Origin: an uncultured Christensenellaceae bacterium
GTDB lineage: Bacteria > Bacillota > Clostridia > Christensenellales > Borkfalkiaceae
DNA: 14,733 bases
Assembly (NCBI GenBank): GCA_910588615.1
Contig: CAJUOI010000038.1
Span: 1-14,733 of the forward strand
Direction: 5' to 3'
Shown: in pieces, positions 13,571 to 14,733 of the stretch
How the letters are laid out: each line of letters opens with the position of its first letter
How positions within the stretch are numbered: the stretch's first letter is position 1
Translations under genes and position numbers: made by a program
Notes under the pieces: generated by a model
Told to the model about the DNA's origin: nothing
Databases searched by the model: none
Seen by the model: only the letters and a program-made list of their open reading frames with translations

Positions 13571-14733
13571 TCAGTCTTCTTTCTTATCTTCGGCAGAAGA
13601 TTCTTCCTCTTCCGTCTTTACGGGAGCTTCGGATTCTGCGCTCTCTTTCAAAGCGGCTTCCTTTTTCTTCTGCTCCATCTTTGCGTCGCGCTTCATCTGC
13701 TTCTTCATTTCCTTGGTGATAACGCGAGCCGCATCGATTTGCGCCTTCATTTCCTGAGGCGTAGGAGGTACGAACGCCGCACCCTCCGCGTTTTCGGGAA
13801 TGACGTCGTAGTGCTCGTCGCGCTCCAGCATGGTGGCTTCCGTTACGCCGTCGAACAGGTGAATGTGCTTTGCATCAAACGCAAGCTCTACGATTTCGCC
13901 GAGCCCCACTACCGCACGGGAAGAAATCTTTGCAATCATCTGCGCCGCATTGTCGATAACGCTGTTCTTATCCTGCTCGTAGTCGAGGTCGCAGTAAATT
14001 TGCGTTTCGGCGCCGAGCTTTTCGATAACGTCGATTTTCGCCTTAACGATGGTATCGGGCGAATTGGAGATGAACAGGTCGTCCTCGTGGATATCCTCGG
14101 GACGAACGCCGAGCGTTACGGGCTTATCCGTGTTGACGTACTCTTCGAGATTCTTGATCTTCGAAACCATCGTTTTGGGAAGCAAAATCTTGTTTCCGCC
14201 AACGAAGTTGACGTATACCTTGCCGTCCGCTTCCGTAATCGTGGAGTTTTTGAAGAAGTTCATCTGAGGCGTTCCGATGAAGCCCGCGACAAACAGGTTG
14301 ATGGGATAGTCGTAAAGGTTCTGCGGTGTATCCACCTGCTGCATGAATCCGTCCTTCATAACGACGATACGCGTACCCATCGTCATAGCTTCGATCTGGT
14401 CGTGCGTAACGTAGATGAACGTGGTGGCAAGACGAACGTGAAGCTTGGAAATTTCGATACGCATCTGCGCACGAAGCTTCGCGTCCAAATTGGACAAAGG
14501 CTCGTCGAGAAGGAATACCTTGGGCTCGCGGACGATGGTACGACCGAGCGCGACACGCTGGCGCTGACCGCCCGAAAGAGCCTTGGGCTTCCGGGAGAGA
14601 TAATCGGTGATGCCGAGGATTTCGGCAGCCGCCTTTACCTTTTCGTCGATGACTTCCTTGGGCACCTTGCGCAGCTTTAAGCCGAACGCCATGTTGTCGT
14701 AAACGGACATGTGCGGATAAAGCGCGTAGTTCT
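13571..14733 (-). CDS. Sugar ABC transporter ATP-binding protein (MalK/UgpC/MsmX type), 5' end outside window
   Basis: 386 residues are visible; the N-terminus with the Walker A motif lies beyond the right edge, since the frame stays open to position 14733 (NYALYPHMSVYDNM includes the Q-loop context). Present are the ABC signature LSGGQRQRVALGR, Walker B VFLLDEPLSNLDAKLR, the H-loop YVTHDQIEAMTMG and a C-terminal TOBE/MalK regulatory region (GVRPEDIH). It would energise uptake of oligosaccharides or glycerol-3-phosphate through partner permeases not seen here; a shared ATPase (MsmX-like) is likely. The last roughly 70 residues form an extra Lys/Glu-rich tail (from about PPTPQEMKAQ) not usual for the family, probably helical then disordered. 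An internal ATG at 14710 is not the true start. Confidence 0.95.
   Translation of the reverse strand, partial: NYALYPHMSVYDNMAFGLKLRKVPKEVIDEKVKAAAEILGITDYLSRKPKALSGGQRQRVALGRTIVREPKVFLLDEPLSNLDAKLRAQMRIEISKLHVRLATTFIYVTHDQIEAMTMGTRIVVMKDGFMQQVDTPQNLYDYPINLFVAGFIGTPQMNFFKNSTITEADGKVYVNFVGGNKILLPKTMVSKIKNLEEYVNTDKPVTLGVRPEDIHEDDLFISNSPDTIVKAKIDVIEKLGAETQIYCDLDYEQDKNSVIDNAAQMIAKISSRAVVGLGEIVELAFDAKHIHLFDGVTEATMLERDEHYDVIPENAEGAAFVPPTPQEMKAQIDAARVITKEMKKQMKRDAKMEQKKKEAALKESAESEAPVKTEEEESSAEDKKED

Noticed and set aside
13739..14680. 313-codon plus-strand open frame opposite the ABC ATPase
   Set aside because: It is fully antisense to a gene with unmistakable ABC motifs, lacks a ribosome site, and its His/Val/Asp-rich translation is typical of the complementary frame.
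1..14733. CRISPR array, transposase, phage or defence genes
   Set aside because: I searched for regularly spaced direct repeats and for characteristic proteins and saw none; the coding content is housekeeping apart from the lipoprotein.

Overview
The window looks like a chromosomal segment of a moderately GC-rich, low-GC-lineage Firmicute, probably an uncultured clostridial relative. The pointers are hprK, mutS2, a PdaB/YlxY-type deacetylase beside an M16 peptidase (the order seen in the Bacillus subtilis pnpA-ylxY-mlpA region), strong GGAGG ribosome sites, sigma-A promoters with 17-bp spacers, and a U32/DUF3656 protein. The taxonomic placement is inference. Almost every gene is on the minus strand.

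Right to left (the direction of transcription): the right edge cuts a MalK/UgpC/MsmX-type sugar ABC transporter ATPase (13571 to beyond 14733). It converges on a single plus-strand gene (12553-13437), an AT-rich orphan lipoprotein with its own promoter and terminator. That gene is bracketed by a 38-bp imperfect inverted repeat (12385-12422 and 13522-13559). Between the lipoprotein and uvrC lie about 335 bases holding two terminators, the left repeat, a possible small minus-strand transcript, and the lipoprotein and uvrC promoters.

A tight five-gene operon follows: uvrC, a Cof-type HAD phosphatase, hprK, a U32 peptidase-like (RlhA-like) protein and mutS2. Its genes overlap by 4 nt, abut, or are about 2 nt apart, so they are probably co-transcribed from a promoter only 11 nt upstream of the uvrC start codon. 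It combines nucleotide excision repair, carbon-catabolite control, RNA modification and a MutS2/Smr protein.

A 280-bp spacer with two strong inverted repeats and a dispersed-repeat-like motif precedes a second cluster: PdaB-like deacetylase, M16 zinc peptidase, hypoxanthine-DNA glycosylase and AlkD-like alkylpurine glycosylase. The last three are joined by ATGA overlaps. acpP then has its own near-consensus promoter, whose -35 box sits on the stop codon of the alkD-like gene.

The left 420 bases hold an unannotated transcription unit with a near-perfect promoter and a closing stem (a candidate 6S-like ncRNA of about 185 nt, with a 15-codon ORF inside it), then tRNA-Glu(CUC) with its own promoter. 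I saw no CRISPR array, transposase, phage gene or recognisable defence system. The most unusual parts are the bracketed lipoprotein island, the candidate ncRNA, the near-leaderless uvrC and the substituted active site of the deacetylase.
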